Assembly: GCF_003207825.1 (NCBI RefSeq)
Contig: NZ_NKTY01000028.1
Coordinates: forward strand, 1 to 34,872
DNA from: Komagataeibacter saccharivorans
GTDB lineage: Bacteria; Pseudomonadota; Alphaproteobacteria; Acetobacterales; Acetobacteraceae
Length of the DNA: 34,872 bases
Reading direction: 5' to 3'
This document shows positions 8,057 through 17,543 of this stretch, in pieces (positions within the stretch are counted from its first letter, which is position 1; each line of letters opens with the position of its first letter). Below the pieces are notes generated by a model. It was given only the letters and a program-made list of their open reading frames with translations. It did no database searches and had not been told where the DNA came from. The position numbers and the translations under genes were made by a program.

Positions 8057-11000
8057 CGGGTGGCTCCCTCAACCTGCGGCGATGGCGTTTCCTTCACCCG
8101 GAACCACAGCACGTACAGCGAAGGCAGGAAGATCAGCGTCAGCACTGTCGCCACGGCAAGCCCGCCCATGATGACATCGGCCATCGGGCCCCAGAACACG
8201 CTGGACGCAATGGGCAACATGCCAAGGATGGCGGCAACAGCGGTCAGCATGATGGGACGGAAGCGGATTTTGGCGGCATTCATCACTGCATCCCATTCCG
8301 ATTGCCCAAGGTCCTTCTCGATCTGGATCTGGTGCACCAGAATGACCGAATTACGGATGATCATGCCAATCAGCGCCACCAGTCCCAGCATGGCGATGAA
8401 CCCCATCGGGTGCTGGGTCAGGAACAGCGCGCCCACCACCCCGATCAGGCCGAAGGGAGCAACACTGATGACCAGCGCCAGACGCCTGAAGTCCTGCAAC
8501 TGGATCATCAGTACGCCCAGCATGACCAGGACCATGAGTGGCACGACGGCAATGACGGATTTCTGGGATTTCGCACTTTCCTCGACCGTGCCACCCACCG
8601 CGACATGATAGCCCGATGGAAGACCCGCGTTGAACGCCGCGATTTTCGGCGCCAGCGTGGCAACAGCCGTATCCGCCTGCACCCCGTCACGGAGCTGCGC
8701 CTGTATGGTCAGGGTCGGCAGCCGGTCACGCCGCCAGATCAGGGGATAATCCTCGACATAGGAGACGCTGGCCACGGTGGAAAGCGGCACCGTCTGGTCA
8801 TTGGGCAGGCGGATGTCAAGGTTGCGCAGGTCCTCGATCGACAGGCGCTGGGCGTGGTTGGCGCGCAGCACGACATCGACCAGATAGATGCTGTCGCGCA
8901 CCTGCGTCGCCGTAAGCCCGGTCACCGCCGAATTGATGGCCAGCGCAATCGCCCCGGATGACAGGCCCAGACGGTGCGCTTCATCCTGCCGCACGTCGAT
9001 CTTCAGCTTGCGCGCAGGGTCGCCCCAGTCGAAATTGACCATGTGCAACTGGTTGCTGTCGGCCATGATCTTCGCCACGCCATGCGCGTAATGCCAGACC
9101 CGGTCCGTGTCGCGGCCCGTCACGCGGTACTGCACCGGCCAGCCCACTGGCGGCCCGAGTTCCAGCGGGAACAGCCCATGCACCACATCAGGCATGTCGC
9201 GGCTTAACGCCACGTCCAGTCGCCTGCGCAGCCGGTCGCGCGCCACGGCACTTTTGGCCACGATAACGGTCTGGGTAAAGAAGTCGTTGGGAAGCTGCTC
9301 GTTAAGCGACAGGTAAAAGCGCACGGCCCCGCGCCCGATATAGGAACTCCAGTGGTCAATATCGGGATCATTGCGCAGGAGAGCGTCCAGTCGGTGCGAG
9401 ACATCCGCAGTCGCCCTGATCGACGCACCCTGCCGCAGCGACAGGTCAACCAGCAGTTCCGGCCGGTCGGATGCCGGGAAGAACTGCCGGGGTACCAGTG
9501 GCGAGAGCGCAATGGCCACGACCAGCGCCGCAAGGCTGGCCAGCACGGTCGCACGCGGCCGGCGCATGGTGAACAGCAGCGCACGGCTGAACACGCGCAG
9601 CAGCCGCCCTTCCGGCGGGGCATGGGGCGCTGCTGCCGGGCGCTGCTTCAGGATGGTCACGCCCACCAGCGGGGCCACCAGCACGGCCACGAACCATGAC
9701 GCGATCAGCGCCATGCCCACCACGGCAAAGAGCGAGAACGTGTATTCCCCCGCCACACTTTTCGCGAACCCGACCGGGATGAATCCCGCCACGGTCACAA
9801 GGGTTCCGGTCAGCATGGGGAACGCGGTCGAGACATAGGCATAGGTCGCAGCCCGCGTCAGGGTCCAGCCCTCCTCCAGCTTGCTGACCATGCTCTCCAC
9901 CGTAATCATGGCGTCATCGACCAGCAGGCCGAGGGCAATGATCAGCGCGCCGAGCGAGACGCGCTGCAGGTCGATGCCGAACAGCTTCATGCACACGAAC
10001 ACCACCGCCAGCACGAAGGGAATGCAGAACGCCACCACCGTCCCCGCGCGGCCACCGAGGCTAAGAAAGCTTATGCCCAGCACAATGGCGATGGCTTCAA
10101 ACAGGGCTTCGGTAAAATCGCCCACCGCGTCATGCACGACCTTGGGCTGGTTGGCGACCAGGTGCGCCTCGATCCCGATGGGCATGCGGGCATGCAGTTC
10201 GGCCATTTTCGCCGTGATGTTCTTTTCCAGTTCCAGCACGTTGCCACCGCTGCGCATGGACAGGGCCAGTCCGATCGCGTCCTGCCCGCCCACGCGGAAC
10301 ATGGTCTGCGGCGGGTCGGAATAGGTGCGGGTGATGGTGGCGATGTCGCCCAGCCGGACCTTGCGGCTGCCTGCATAGACCGTAACGTTGGCAATATCCG
10401 CCACCGACCCGAACTGCCCGGTCGGCTGGACCTGTATCTGCTCGCGCCCGGTATCGATCACGCCTGATGGCACCGTGGCGTTCTGCGCCAGCAGGGCGGC
10501 GGCGATCGTCGCCCCGTTTATACCCAGCCGGGCCAGGTGGTGGGTGGAGAAATCGACATAGATCTTCTCATCCTGCGCGCCGAGCGTATCGATCTTGGCG
10601 ACATCGGGCACATGCAGCAGTTCGTCGCGGACCGTCTCGACATAGTCGCGCAGGTCGCGATGGGAAAAGCCATCGGCGGTAAAGCCGTAGATGATGCCGT
10701 AGGTATCGCCGAACTCATCATCAAAGAACGGGCCGACCGTGCCCTGCGGCAACTGGGCCTTGATGTCGCCCACCTTCTTGCGCACCTGATACCAGATGTC
10801 AGGCACTTCCGCCTTGGGCGCGCCCGACAGCAGGTTGACGAAAATCGTGGTCTTGCCCGCCAGCGTATAGCTCTTGACGTAATCGAGGTCGGGCGTTTCC
10901 TGCAGCTTTTTTTCGATGCGCTCGGTCAGCTGATGGGTCGTTTCCTCCACCGAGGCTCCAGGCAGAAACGCCTCCACCACCATGGTCTTGACGGTAAAGG

Positions 11001-11157
11001 GCGGGTCTTCATTCCGGCCCAATCTGAAGTAGGACTGGATACCGGCCACGCCAATCAGGATCATGAAGAACAGGACCAGAGCGCGATGGCGGATGGACCA
11101 GTCGGACAGGTTTATGCCCCCCGGCGCGCGTGGCTCAGGGGCGGACATCGGCTTCAT
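8053..11157 (-). CDS. RND efflux permease, AcrB/HAE1-like
   Basis: Inner-membrane proton-driven pump subunit of 1034 residues. The first membrane segment is near residues 28-46 (ALVLFFMILIGVAGIQSYF), then a large periplasmic loop, then the membrane block with the proton-relay Asp pair at 414-415 (LLVDDAMITVE), a second periplasmic loop and a C-terminal membrane block containing GMIIRNSVILVHQ. This is the drug-type VDDA pattern and not the CzcA-type metal pattern. ATG 11157 and ATG 11148 are both possible; both overlap the adaptor's 3' end, giving tight coupling. Substrates are likely hydrophobic drugs or organic acids but cannot be read here. Confidence 0.9.
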   Translation of the reverse strand: MKPMSAPEPRAPGGINLSDWSIRHRALVLFFMILIGVAGIQSYFRLGRNEDPPFTVKTMVVEAFLPGASVEETTHQLTERIEKKLQETPDLDYVKSYTLAGKTTIFVNLLSGAPKAEVPDIWYQVRKKVGDIKAQLPQGTVGPFFDDEFGDTYGIIYGFTADGFSHRDLRDYVETVRDELLHVPDVAKIDTLGAQDEKIYVDFSTHHLARLGINGATIAAALLAQNATVPSGVIDTGREQIQVQPTGQFGSVADIANVTVYAGSRKVRLGDIATITRTYSDPPQTMFRVGGQDAIGLALSMRSGGNVLELEKNITAKMAELHARMPIGIEAHLVANQPKVVHDAVGDFTEALFEAIAIVLGISFLSLGGRAGTVVAFCIPFVLAVVFVCMKLFGIDLQRVSLGALIIALGLLVDDAMITVESMVSKLEEGWTLTRAATYAYVSTAFPMLTGTLVTVAGFIPVGFAKSVAGEYTFSLFAVVGMALIASWFVAVLVAPLVGVTILKQRPAAAPHAPPEGRLLRVFSRALLFTMRRPRATVLASLAALVVAIALSPLVPRQFFPASDRPELLVDLSLRQGASIRATADVSHRLDALLRNDPDIDHWSSYIGRGAVRFYLSLNEQLPNDFFTQTVIVAKSAVARDRLRRRLDVALSRDMPDVVHGLFPLELGPPVGWPVQYRVTGRDTDRVWHYAHGVAKIMADSNQLHMVNFDWGDPARKLKIDVRQDEAHRLGLSSGAIALAINSAVTGLTATQVRDSIYLVDVVLRANHAQRLSIEDLRNLDIRLPNDQTVPLSTVASVSYVEDYPLIWRRDRLPTLTIQAQLRDGVQADTAVATLAPKIAAFNAGLPSGYHVAVGGTVEESAKSQKSVIAVVPLMVLVMLGVLMIQLQDFRRLALVISVAPFGLIGVVGALFLTQHPMGFIAMLGLVALIGMIIRNSVILVHQIQIEKDLGQSEWDAVMNAAKIRFRPIMLTAVAAILGMLPIASSVFWGPMADVIMGGLAVATVLTLIFLPSLYVLWFRVKETPSPQVEGATR

Positions 11158-12226
11158 CCAGCAGGCTGACCTTTTCTTGCGGATACAGCGCCTGCACGCC
11201 TGCCGTCACCACCCGGTCCCCGGCATTCAGGCCGGATGCGATCGCCACGTCATCGGTGCCGTAGCGTGCGATGGTGACGGGGCGCTGGGATACGCGCTGC
11301 GTGTCGGGAGCCACGATCCAGACCGCAGGCTTGCCGTCCTGTGTCGTCAGGGCAGCGGGCGGCAGATGGACGGTTGGCGCTAATGGCACGGACAGATGTC
11401 CTGTCACCACTGCCCCCAGCGGCATCATGTCCCGCGTGGCGCGCAGCAGCGCCCTGGTATGATAGGTGCGGGTCAGCGGATCGGTATCGGGCGCGATTTC
11501 GTAGATCGCGGCGGGCGCGCAGACCACGGGCGCCGCATCAAGACATACCTTCATGGTCATGCCCACGGTTAAACGGGACTGCACGAGGGCCTCGGGCATG
11601 TCGAACTGTGCGTCCAGCCCGTCATTGGCCGCCATGCGCAACACCGGCTGGCCTGCGGCGACCACCTCGCCTGCTTCCACCAGCCGGTCGGTCACGATGC
11701 CGTCCTCCGGAGCCACAAGGCGGGTATAGCCAAGCTGTTCCTGCGCCACGCGCACCTGTGCCTGTGTGGCCTGCACCTGATCCTGCGCGGTTTTGTACCG
11801 GCGAACCGCATCATCATAATCATTGCGCGAAATCGCCTGCACCGGCAGCAGGGCTGCAGCGCGCTGTCTAAGGGGCGCAGCCTGTTCCAGCGCCGCCCGT
11901 GCCGTGGCGTTTTCCGCCAGCGCCGTGCGCAGGGTCTGCTGCGGCACCGTGTCATCCAGCCGTGCCAGCACATCCCCCGCATGCACGACGCTGCCTGCGG
12001 ACACAGTGCGTTCCACCACCTTGCCAGGCAGGCGGAAGGCGAGATTGATGGACTGATGGGCCGCGATCTGGCCTGTCACGACCTCCCCATTTGCATCGGG
12101 CGCGGGTTCGACAATGACGGAACGGACGGGCCGGACTTCCTCCACCGCCACCTTTTTATGGCACGCGGAGAGCAGAAGCAGCAGGCAGAGCAGGATCAGG
12201 CCCGGAGCACTACCCGCTTTTTTCAT
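11135..12226 (-). CDS. RND periplasmic adaptor lipoprotein (HlyD/AcrA-like)
   Basis: Membrane-fusion subunit linking the permease to the outer-membrane channel. From the ATG at 12226 the protein begins MKKAGSAPG, then a hydrophobic stretch ending LLLSAC, so the lipid-carrying cysteine is residue 22. An upstream in-frame ATG at 12355 would put 43 residues before the signal peptide and is rejected. The order is lipoyl half (FRLPGKVVERTVSAGSVVHA), a coiled-coil hairpin rich in Ala and Gln, second lipoyl half (YTRLVAPEDGIVTDRLVEAG) and beta-barrel. First gene of the leftward operon; its stop lies inside the permease gene start. Confidence 0.88.
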   Translation of the reverse strand: MKKAGSAPGLILLCLLLLLSACHKKVAVEEVRPVRSVIVEPAPDANGEVVTGQIAAHQSINLAFRLPGKVVERTVSAGSVVHAGDVLARLDDTVPQQTLRTALAENATARAALEQAAPLRQRAAALLPVQAISRNDYDDAVRRYKTAQDQVQATQAQVRVAQEQLGYTRLVAPEDGIVTDRLVEAGEVVAAGQPVLRMAANDGLDAQFDMPEALVQSRLTVGMTMKVCLDAAPVVCAPAAIYEIAPDTDPLTRTYHTRALLRATRDMMPLGAVVTGHLSVPLAPTVHLPPAALTTQDGKPAVWIVAPDTQRVSQRPVTIARYGTDDVAIASGLNAGDRVVTAGVQALYPQEKVSLLDEADVRP

Positions 12227-12464
12227 GACTGCCGCAGGGCACCGGTCTGGCGGGGCGCTGTCTTCCCTGTGCAGGGCCGGATAAAAAATGGTGGTCAGGA
12301 AGGATGAAGGCTGCACATGGCCCACGACCTCACTGCCAGTATGTCTGGTTTGCATGGATACCGACCACCCTCAGTCATTTCCAGAACCGGCGGCAGGACG
12401 CAGCCGTTATGGATTACATAGACGAGACCGTATCGTATTGCAACGACGGAAACTTCGAAGCATC

Positions 12465-12581
12465 TGCCCGTCCCCGACGGCTGGCAAGGGGACACATATC
12501 AATGGTTTCTACAATCCACATCGACGCCATTCATATCTGGGCGGTATCAGTCCCCTCACTTTCGAAGCAGGAGTGGCATAA
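12465..12581 (+). pseudogene. IS3-family transposase C-terminal relic
   Basis: One frame ends FYNPHRRHSYLGGISPLTFE from 12507, the unmistakable tail of IS3-family OrfB transposases (YN-xx-RRHS-x-LG-xx-SP-xx-F motif). The DDE core is absent upstream: the preceding sequence in this frame does not look like transposase. It is therefore a decayed end of an IS3 insertion in the gap between the leftward pump operon and the rightward receptor. The rest of 12227-12756 shows no other gene that I can support, although promoters for both flanking units must lie in it. Confidence 0.75.
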
Positions 12582-12756
12582 TCACGTCCTGACCGGCACA
12601 AAACCGTCACAAGTCCACTCTATCGAGGTGACGATACGCTTCAGACCTGACGACGAATTTCGAGCACGTATGCCCGCACGGCTGCGTACCTGCTATTGCA
12701 AATTACTATCAGTTGCGAAATAAGGTGCTGGAAACATCATTATATGGGCTCTGATA

Positions 12757-15024
12757 ATGAATCTTCGTGCGCTTTGCCTGACCACCGTCCTGGCATCCAG
12801 CCTGCTGCTGGGCGTTGACTGTCGGGTGGCAGCTGTCGCTGCTACAAATGCGTCTTATCCCGTGCCTAAGAAAGTCCGGTCTTCTTCTCCCAGCGATGTG
12901 CCACCTCGCAATGTTGCAGCGAAGGGCGCGGATACGAACGCAAAAGACATGCCTGACGGCGCGCCGGGCCAGCACGAAGATATCGTCGTCACCGCCGCGC
13001 GCCAGAACCGCATGTATGTCAGCAGCGGTGGTGATCTGGGGGCGCTTGGAAAGAAGAAGGGCCTGGATGTGCCCTTCAATATCCGTAGTTACAATTCCAG
13101 CCTCATCCTGAACCAGCAGTCACAGACGCTGGGCGATGTGCTGCTGAACGATCCCACCGTGCGCACGACAATGGGGTATGGCAATTACGCGCAGCTGTTC
13201 CAGATCCGCGGATTCACGCTGTATGGCGATGACGTGGCGATTGACGGCCTGTATGGCGTCACCCCACGGCAGCTTGTCTCACCCCAGCTTTATGATTCGG
13301 TGCAGGTGCTCAATGGCGCTAGCGCGTTCCTCAATGGCGCGGCCCCCGGCGGTTCGGCCATTGGCGGCAATGTCAACCTGATCCCCAAGCGCGCGGCGGC
13401 AACCGACATCACACGCATCACCGGCGATTACACCAGTGGCGGGCAGGGGGGCGGCGCGCTTGATGTCAGCCGCCGGTTTGGCCGCGACCATGCCTTTGGC
13501 TTCCGCTTCAACGCAGCAGGCATGGATGGGGAAACGGCGATCAGGGGCGAGCGGCGCGATGACGTCGCCCTTGGCGCGGCTTTTGACTGGCACAATGACG
13601 ATACGCGCATCGACATGAACATGAATTACCAGAAACAGCAGGTCTATGGCGGACGCAGCGCGATCATCGTCTCCAGCCTGGCTGATGGCATGCCTGCGCC
13701 CAAGGCGACCGCGCCGTCGGAAAACTGGGGGCAGCGCTGGGCCTATACCGACCTGAGTTACCTGTTCGGCACGCTGAACATTGAACATGATTTTGGCAGC
13801 CACATTACCGCGTATGGCAAATTCGGCGCACAGGGTGGCAATGAAATGGGCAATTACGCCACCACCACGCTGACCAATTCCCGCACCGGGGCTGGCACCG
13901 TGGGCGCGATGGCGGATGCGTACAACGTTATGAACGAGGCCACGCAGGCCGGTATCCACGCGCATGTCACCACTGGCCCGATCAAGCACGAAATCAACGC
14001 GGGCGGGTCAGCGATATGGGAAGAATCAGACGCCGCCTATTCCATGAGCCTGACGTCACAGGCAGGCAATATCTATCATCCCACGCAGTTCACCCCCTCA
14101 GAAACCTATAGCGGCGGCACGCTGGACAATCCCGGTCGCGTGGCGTGGAACAAGCTGTACAGCCTGTTTCTGTCAGACACGATGACATTCTGGCACGACC
14201 GCATCGCGTTGACGGGCGGGTTCCGGTATCAAGATATTCTGTCGGACTCCTTTGCCTACGGCACCGGCACGCTCAGCACCCATTACGATGCAGCGGCGTT
14301 CTCCCCAGTCATTGGCCTTGTCATCCATCCGGTCAAACATGCGGCCCTGTATTTCAACCGGATCCAGGGCCTGTCGGCGGGGCAGACGGTAGGAGCCACC
14401 TATGTCAATGCCGGGCAGGTTTTCGCGCCATACCAGAGCACCCAGTACGAGGTAGGCGCGAAATACGATATCGGGCGGTTTGCCGCCGGTGTCGCATTTT
14501 TCCAGACATCCATGCCACAGGGTATGACCGAGGCCTATGGCAATACCGGACAGGAGATTTACACACAGGACGGCAGGCAGCGGAACCGGGGCATGGAACT
14601 GACCTTCAATGGCGAGATCCTGCGCGGCCTGCGTTTTAACGGTGGCCTGACACTGATCGACGCCAAGCAGATGCATACGGCGGGCGGCGCGTATGACGGC
14701 AAGACCGTGATTGGCGTACCGAACTATACCATCAACGGCAACCTTGAATACGACGTGCCGTTCGTAAAGGGGCTGACACTGGTTGGTCGTGTCATCAGCA
14801 CCGGCAAGCAGCAGTTCAACAACATGAATACGACGCACCTGCCTGCATGGTCACGTTTTGACCTTGGCGCGCGCTATACCTTCCTTGCGGCGAAGAAGCC
14901 GCTGACCGCACGTTTTGAGGTCGATAACATCGGTAACCAGCGGTACTGGGCCTCGGTTTACCAGAGTGATCTGGTCATGGGTGACCCCGAAACCTTCAAA
15001 TTTTCGATTAGTTCTGATCTCTGA
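12757..15024 (+). CDS. TonB-dependent siderophore receptor
   Basis: Outer-membrane beta-barrel receptor, 755 residues, for ferric siderophore uptake powered by TonB-ExbBD. It has a signal peptide (about 1-29, ending VAAVAA), a linker, a TonB-box-like EDIVVTAAR (74-82), and the plug domain with QTLGDVLLNDPTV and the QIRGFTLYGDDVAIDG stretch. The plug continues to the SVQVLNGASAFLNG-type motif, and the barrel fills the remainder. The final residues are ETFKFSISSDL; most barrels end in Phe or Trp, so the terminal Leu is slightly unusual. No strong ribosome site is visible before ATG 12757. It is alone in its direction; ligand unknown. Confidence 0.9.
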   Translation: MNLRALCLTTVLASSLLLGVDCRVAAVAATNASYPVPKKVRSSSPSDVPPRNVAAKGADTNAKDMPDGAPGQHEDIVVTAARQNRMYVSSGGDLGALGKKKGLDVPFNIRSYNSSLILNQQSQTLGDVLLNDPTVRTTMGYGNYAQLFQIRGFTLYGDDVAIDGLYGVTPRQLVSPQLYDSVQVLNGASAFLNGAAPGGSAIGGNVNLIPKRAAATDITRITGDYTSGGQGGGALDVSRRFGRDHAFGFRFNAAGMDGETAIRGERRDDVALGAAFDWHNDDTRIDMNMNYQKQQVYGGRSAIIVSSLADGMPAPKATAPSENWGQRWAYTDLSYLFGTLNIEHDFGSHITAYGKFGAQGGNEMGNYATTTLTNSRTGAGTVGAMADAYNVMNEATQAGIHAHVTTGPIKHEINAGGSAIWEESDAAYSMSLTSQAGNIYHPTQFTPSETYSGGTLDNPGRVAWNKLYSLFLSDTMTFWHDRIALTGGFRYQDILSDSFAYGTGTLSTHYDAAAFSPVIGLVIHPVKHAALYFNRIQGLSAGQTVGATYVNAGQVFAPYQSTQYEVGAKYDIGRFAAGVAFFQTSMPQGMTEAYGNTGQEIYTQDGRQRNRGMELTFNGEILRGLRFNGGLTLIDAKQMHTAGGAYDGKTVIGVPNYTINGNLEYDVPFVKGLTLVGRVISTGKQQFNNMNTTHLPAWSRFDLGARYTFLAAKKPLTARFEVDNIGNQRYWASVYQSDLVMGDPETFKFSISSDL

Positions 15025-15234
15025 TCCAAGAAATTTTATTCAATACATTCGGTAAATAAATAATACATAGAGGAAATATATCATTATTAATTTTATTATA
15101 TTGTCAATCTATACTATTATATAATTGTATGATTTATTTTATTTCTAATAGTTGAATTAGAACAAAGGTGTTGGGTAAGTTCCCGGGATCTCTGTCCTGG
15201 AATGCAGGGCCTGATCCCTTTTTCTTCCAGGGCA
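15025..15234. other. AT-rich intergenic stretch
   Basis: 15043-15170 is strikingly AT-rich compared with the flanks and holds no open frame, tRNA or clear dyad. It may be the 3' region of the receptor gene or the edge of an insertion. 15171-15234 returns to GC-rich sequence and abuts the IS5 relic. Confidence 0.5.
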
Positions 15235-15372
15235 GCTCAGACCATTTCGGTTCACGAAAATGATCCCGCTCAACACTCGGCGGTCGTCAACCCGAGGTCA
15301 GCCAAGGCTCCTGGGAAAGAACGGCCGCAGACGCTCCATCTGTTCGTCCGTCAGCCAAAACAGGTCACTCAT
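15235..15372 (-). pseudogene. IS5-family (IS1031-like) transposase relic
   Basis: Leftward from ATG 15372, preceded by GAGGAGACTGGAA as ribosome site, the frame reads MSDLFWLTDEQMERLRPFF and meets an in-frame TGA at 15298-15300. It then continues in the same frame as PRVDDRRVLSGIIFVNRNG down to about 15235, after which family similarity ends. This is the N-terminal fifth of an IS5-type transposase, killed by a nonsense codon and truncated. The segment to about 15430 is its upstream terminal part. It lies directly behind the ScpA gene's 3' end. Confidence 0.8.
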
Positions 15373-15439
15373 TTCCAGTCTCCTCGTAGAGCCTGAAACA
15401 GATTTTTCACCTCAGACCAATATGTACTGAGCCTGGCAA

Positions 15440-16216
15440 TCACATGAGAAAAGCCATTTGCTTTGCCGACATCTCTCCCTGCCGCACCAGTTCAAGTCCA
15501 GCCACGAATGTCGCAGCAACAGTCGCTCGGCGACTGATGGCTCCAACCGGCTCAGCTGGAGCTCTCGCGGGCATGCAGTCTTTCCATATATTCCGGGCTG
15601 TACCTTCTCCTATTTTCTTGCGGACAAGGGCCAGTGCATCTGTCACACGCCAGTATGTGGGCAGGTTGATCCGATAAACAGGAACGGACGTCTCAACCCG
15701 TGCCAGTTCCCGCTCCAGCACACCAAGGCAGGCTTCCATCAGACTGAAATACGTCCCCTGCCTTCCTGAAACGCCGCTCTCCACCACTGCCTTGCCCCGC
15801 GCAAAAACCAACACGCCAAGTTGTGGCTTCGCCTCCAGCCAGTCTGCCGCCGCGCGCATCCGCAGCAGTTCGTCGATCTGATCCACCGTCCGGCGCGCTT
15901 CGTTCTCGGCTGCGTGCTTTTCCACCTGGGTGGCGAACAGCAGCCGCGAGCGCAGGAAAACCAGCCGGGCAATCCAGATCACCCAGTCCGCGCGCTGCAT
16001 GAGCGGTGTCGTTTGCGCCAGCCGTTCCGCCTCCTCGACAAACTGGTCTGCCAGATCCGCAATGGACAGGACGCCCATATCCAGACGCTGCCGTTCCGCC
16101 AGATCCAGCAGCAGGTCAAGCGGCCCGTCAAACCCCTCAACATGGAACTCCGGCACCACCGGACGCGGCAGCCGACGCGGCGGATCACCCCATGCTTCGT
16201 CCTCATCAGGCGACAT
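15440..16216 (-). CDS. scpA: ScpA-family kleisin (segregation and condensation protein A)
   Basis: Kleisin subunit of bacterial SMC complexes, which bridge SMC head domains during DNA compaction. The conserved start FHVEGFDGPLDLLLDLAERQ (24-43) is diagnostic, followed by the IADLADQFVEEAERL helix, the FLRSRLLF segment and a C-terminal winged-helix-like part ending RRATVAATFVAGLELVRQGE. At 258 residues it is near normal length, but the end MSAKQMAFLM lacks the usual few extra residues, and IS5 relic sequence follows, so slight truncation is possible. Its start overlaps the upstream gene's stop by 11 bases. No scpB or smc lies nearby, so it either serves the host SMC or has a replicon-specific role. 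Confidence 0.88.
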   Translation of the reverse strand: MSPDEDEAWGDPPRRLPRPVVPEFHVEGFDGPLDLLLDLAERQRLDMGVLSIADLADQFVEEAERLAQTTPLMQRADWVIWIARLVFLRSRLLFATQVEKHAAENEARRTVDQIDELLRMRAAADWLEAKPQLGVLVFARGKAVVESGVSGRQGTYFSLMEACLGVLERELARVETSVPVYRINLPTYWRVTDALALVRKKIGEGTARNIWKDCMPARAPAEPVGAISRRATVAATFVAGLELVRQGEMSAKQMAFLM

Positions 16217-17543
16217 CGGCGGTCTCCCCGGCGTCTGCCGGCACGTAATGGGGCCGGATGCCGAAAACCAGTTCCGGCCAGTCCGCCCGCACCCGCTCCA
16301 GCGCCTGCCAGGGCGTCCACTCCGCCGACCAGAAGCTGTAGACCAGCCGGGCGCTGCGGCGGACGCGCTGATCGCGGACGGCTTCGACCTTCACCCGGCG
16401 CAACGGCAGCGACGTGCCCCAATGCGCCTGCAGCCAAGCTGCCGCAACGCGGGAGTCCGACCCGGCTTCCAGAACATCGCCAGGAACCGGCACCAGCCGG
16501 TGCAGGTCAAAGACACAAGCCGACGTACCCGCCGCCTGATGCTGCAGGGCGATCCGATGCAGGCGCTCGGATGCCTGCCGCAGCAGCCGGGCCAGAGTTA
16601 CCGCCTGCGCTCCCATGCCCGCCATCGGTGCCAACAGACGGGCCTGTTCGTAGTTGAAATCTACCTGCCAGGGAACGATCCCAGAGCCCTGCGCCGCCAC
16701 CCGGAACCGGGCCACTGCGTCCACCGGACCGCTCACCGTAACCGTCGTCCGGATCCAGTCCGGGGCCAACATCGCCGTGCACCGACGCGCCGCCGTCCCG
16801 ACTGAGGACTCTGATGGGCGCGCGGACTTTTTCCGGCGCGCCCGTTGGGCCGGGCGATCAGAACGCCCCAACGCCCGGTCCAGCACGAACCGGACCCCGG
16901 GCACCGAGAGCGGGTCACCGACGGTGCCATGCGCGTCGATCCCCCGGAACGCCGCCCCCCACCGCAACTGCGCGGCGTCCCGCCAGGCAGCCCAATGCCG
17001 CACCGGACAGACCGCCGGATCCCGGCGCCGCCGCAGCCGACGCAGATGGTGGCGCCCGGACCGGGGCCGCAGCAGGGCGACGGTCATCCCGTCCGTCGTG
17101 TCGGTGATGTCGTCGATGGTCAGCCGGGCCAGTGCCTCGGCGCCGATGCCCAGCGTGGCTGCCAGCAGCAGCAGGGCCCGATCGCGCAGGCCGGGCAGGT
17201 CGGGCCCGCAGCGGCGCGCGGCGGCCAGCAGGGAAGCCGCATCGACCCCGGCCCCGGTCCGGCGCACCCGGGTGGCGGGCAGAGCGACATCAAGCCCCTC
17301 GCCATTGGCGGCGGACCATGCCGTCAGCGCCGCGCGATCCACCACCAGGCTCTGCCGCGGTCGTCCGGCCTTCGCCCGTGCTTCCAGCCACGCTGTCACT
17401 ACGGCCTGGCCGACTGGAAAACAGCAATCGGCTGTCTGGGTCCCGACGAAAGCGCGCCACGACGCTGCGTAGGCCCGTGCCGTGGCAGGCGAGAGGCCGG
17501 TCGGCGGCCGGGCCGCCTGCAGCAGTCGGCCGGTCTCAACCAT
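16206..17543 (-). CDS. Degenerate tyrosine-recombinase fold fused to Api92-like ferredoxin-fold domain
   Basis: Large protein of 445 residues from ATG 17543 (an in-frame ATG at 17603 would add 20 residues; no ribosome site decides). Numbered from the 17543 start, residues 15-80 resemble the SAM-like core-binding domain (LSPATARAYAASWRAF). Residues 118-150 match the start of a recombinase catalytic domain (LRDRALLLLAATLGIGAEAL then ARLTIDDI). The catalytic Arg of the usual LRISEL/FRRSEL motif is replaced by Gly, and no HxxR, second His or Tyr follows, so it should not cut DNA. From about residue 265 a different domain begins: VTVSGPVDAVARF, CVFDLHRLVPVPGDVL, HWGTS and FWSAEWTPWQALERVRADWP, the pattern of Api92/DUF1281 ferredoxin-like proteins. 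It is co-operonic with scpA. The role is unknown; a DNA-binding adaptor for segregation is my inference. Confidence 0.6.
   Translation of the reverse strand: MVETGRLLQAARPPTGLSPATARAYAASWRAFVGTQTADCCFPVGQAVVTAWLEARAKAGRPRQSLVVDRAALTAWSAANGEGLDVALPATRVRRTGAGVDAASLLAAARRCGPDLPGLRDRALLLLAATLGIGAEALARLTIDDITDTTDGMTVALLRPRSGRHHLRRLRRRRDPAVCPVRHWAAWRDAAQLRWGAAFRGIDAHGTVGDPLSVPGVRFVLDRALGRSDRPAQRARRKKSARPSESSVGTAARRCTAMLAPDWIRTTVTVSGPVDAVARFRVAAQGSGIVPWQVDFNYEQARLLAPMAGMGAQAVTLARLLRQASERLHRIALQHQAAGTSACVFDLHRLVPVPGDVLEAGSDSRVAAAWLQAHWGTSLPLRRVKVEAVRDQRVRRSARLVYSFWSAEWTPWQALERVRADWPELVFGIRPHYVPADAGETADVA

Noticed and set aside
7978-8961. Long rightward open frame antisense to the outer-membrane factor and permease
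   Set aside because: The protein is rich in His, Gln, Arg and Asp with no domain, and lies opposite two clear overlapping pump genes; it is a GC-driven shadow.
12304-12723. 139-codon rightward frame between the pump operon and the receptor
   Set aside because: The IS3 transposase tail is in a different frame over the same bases, and this frame shows no family features.
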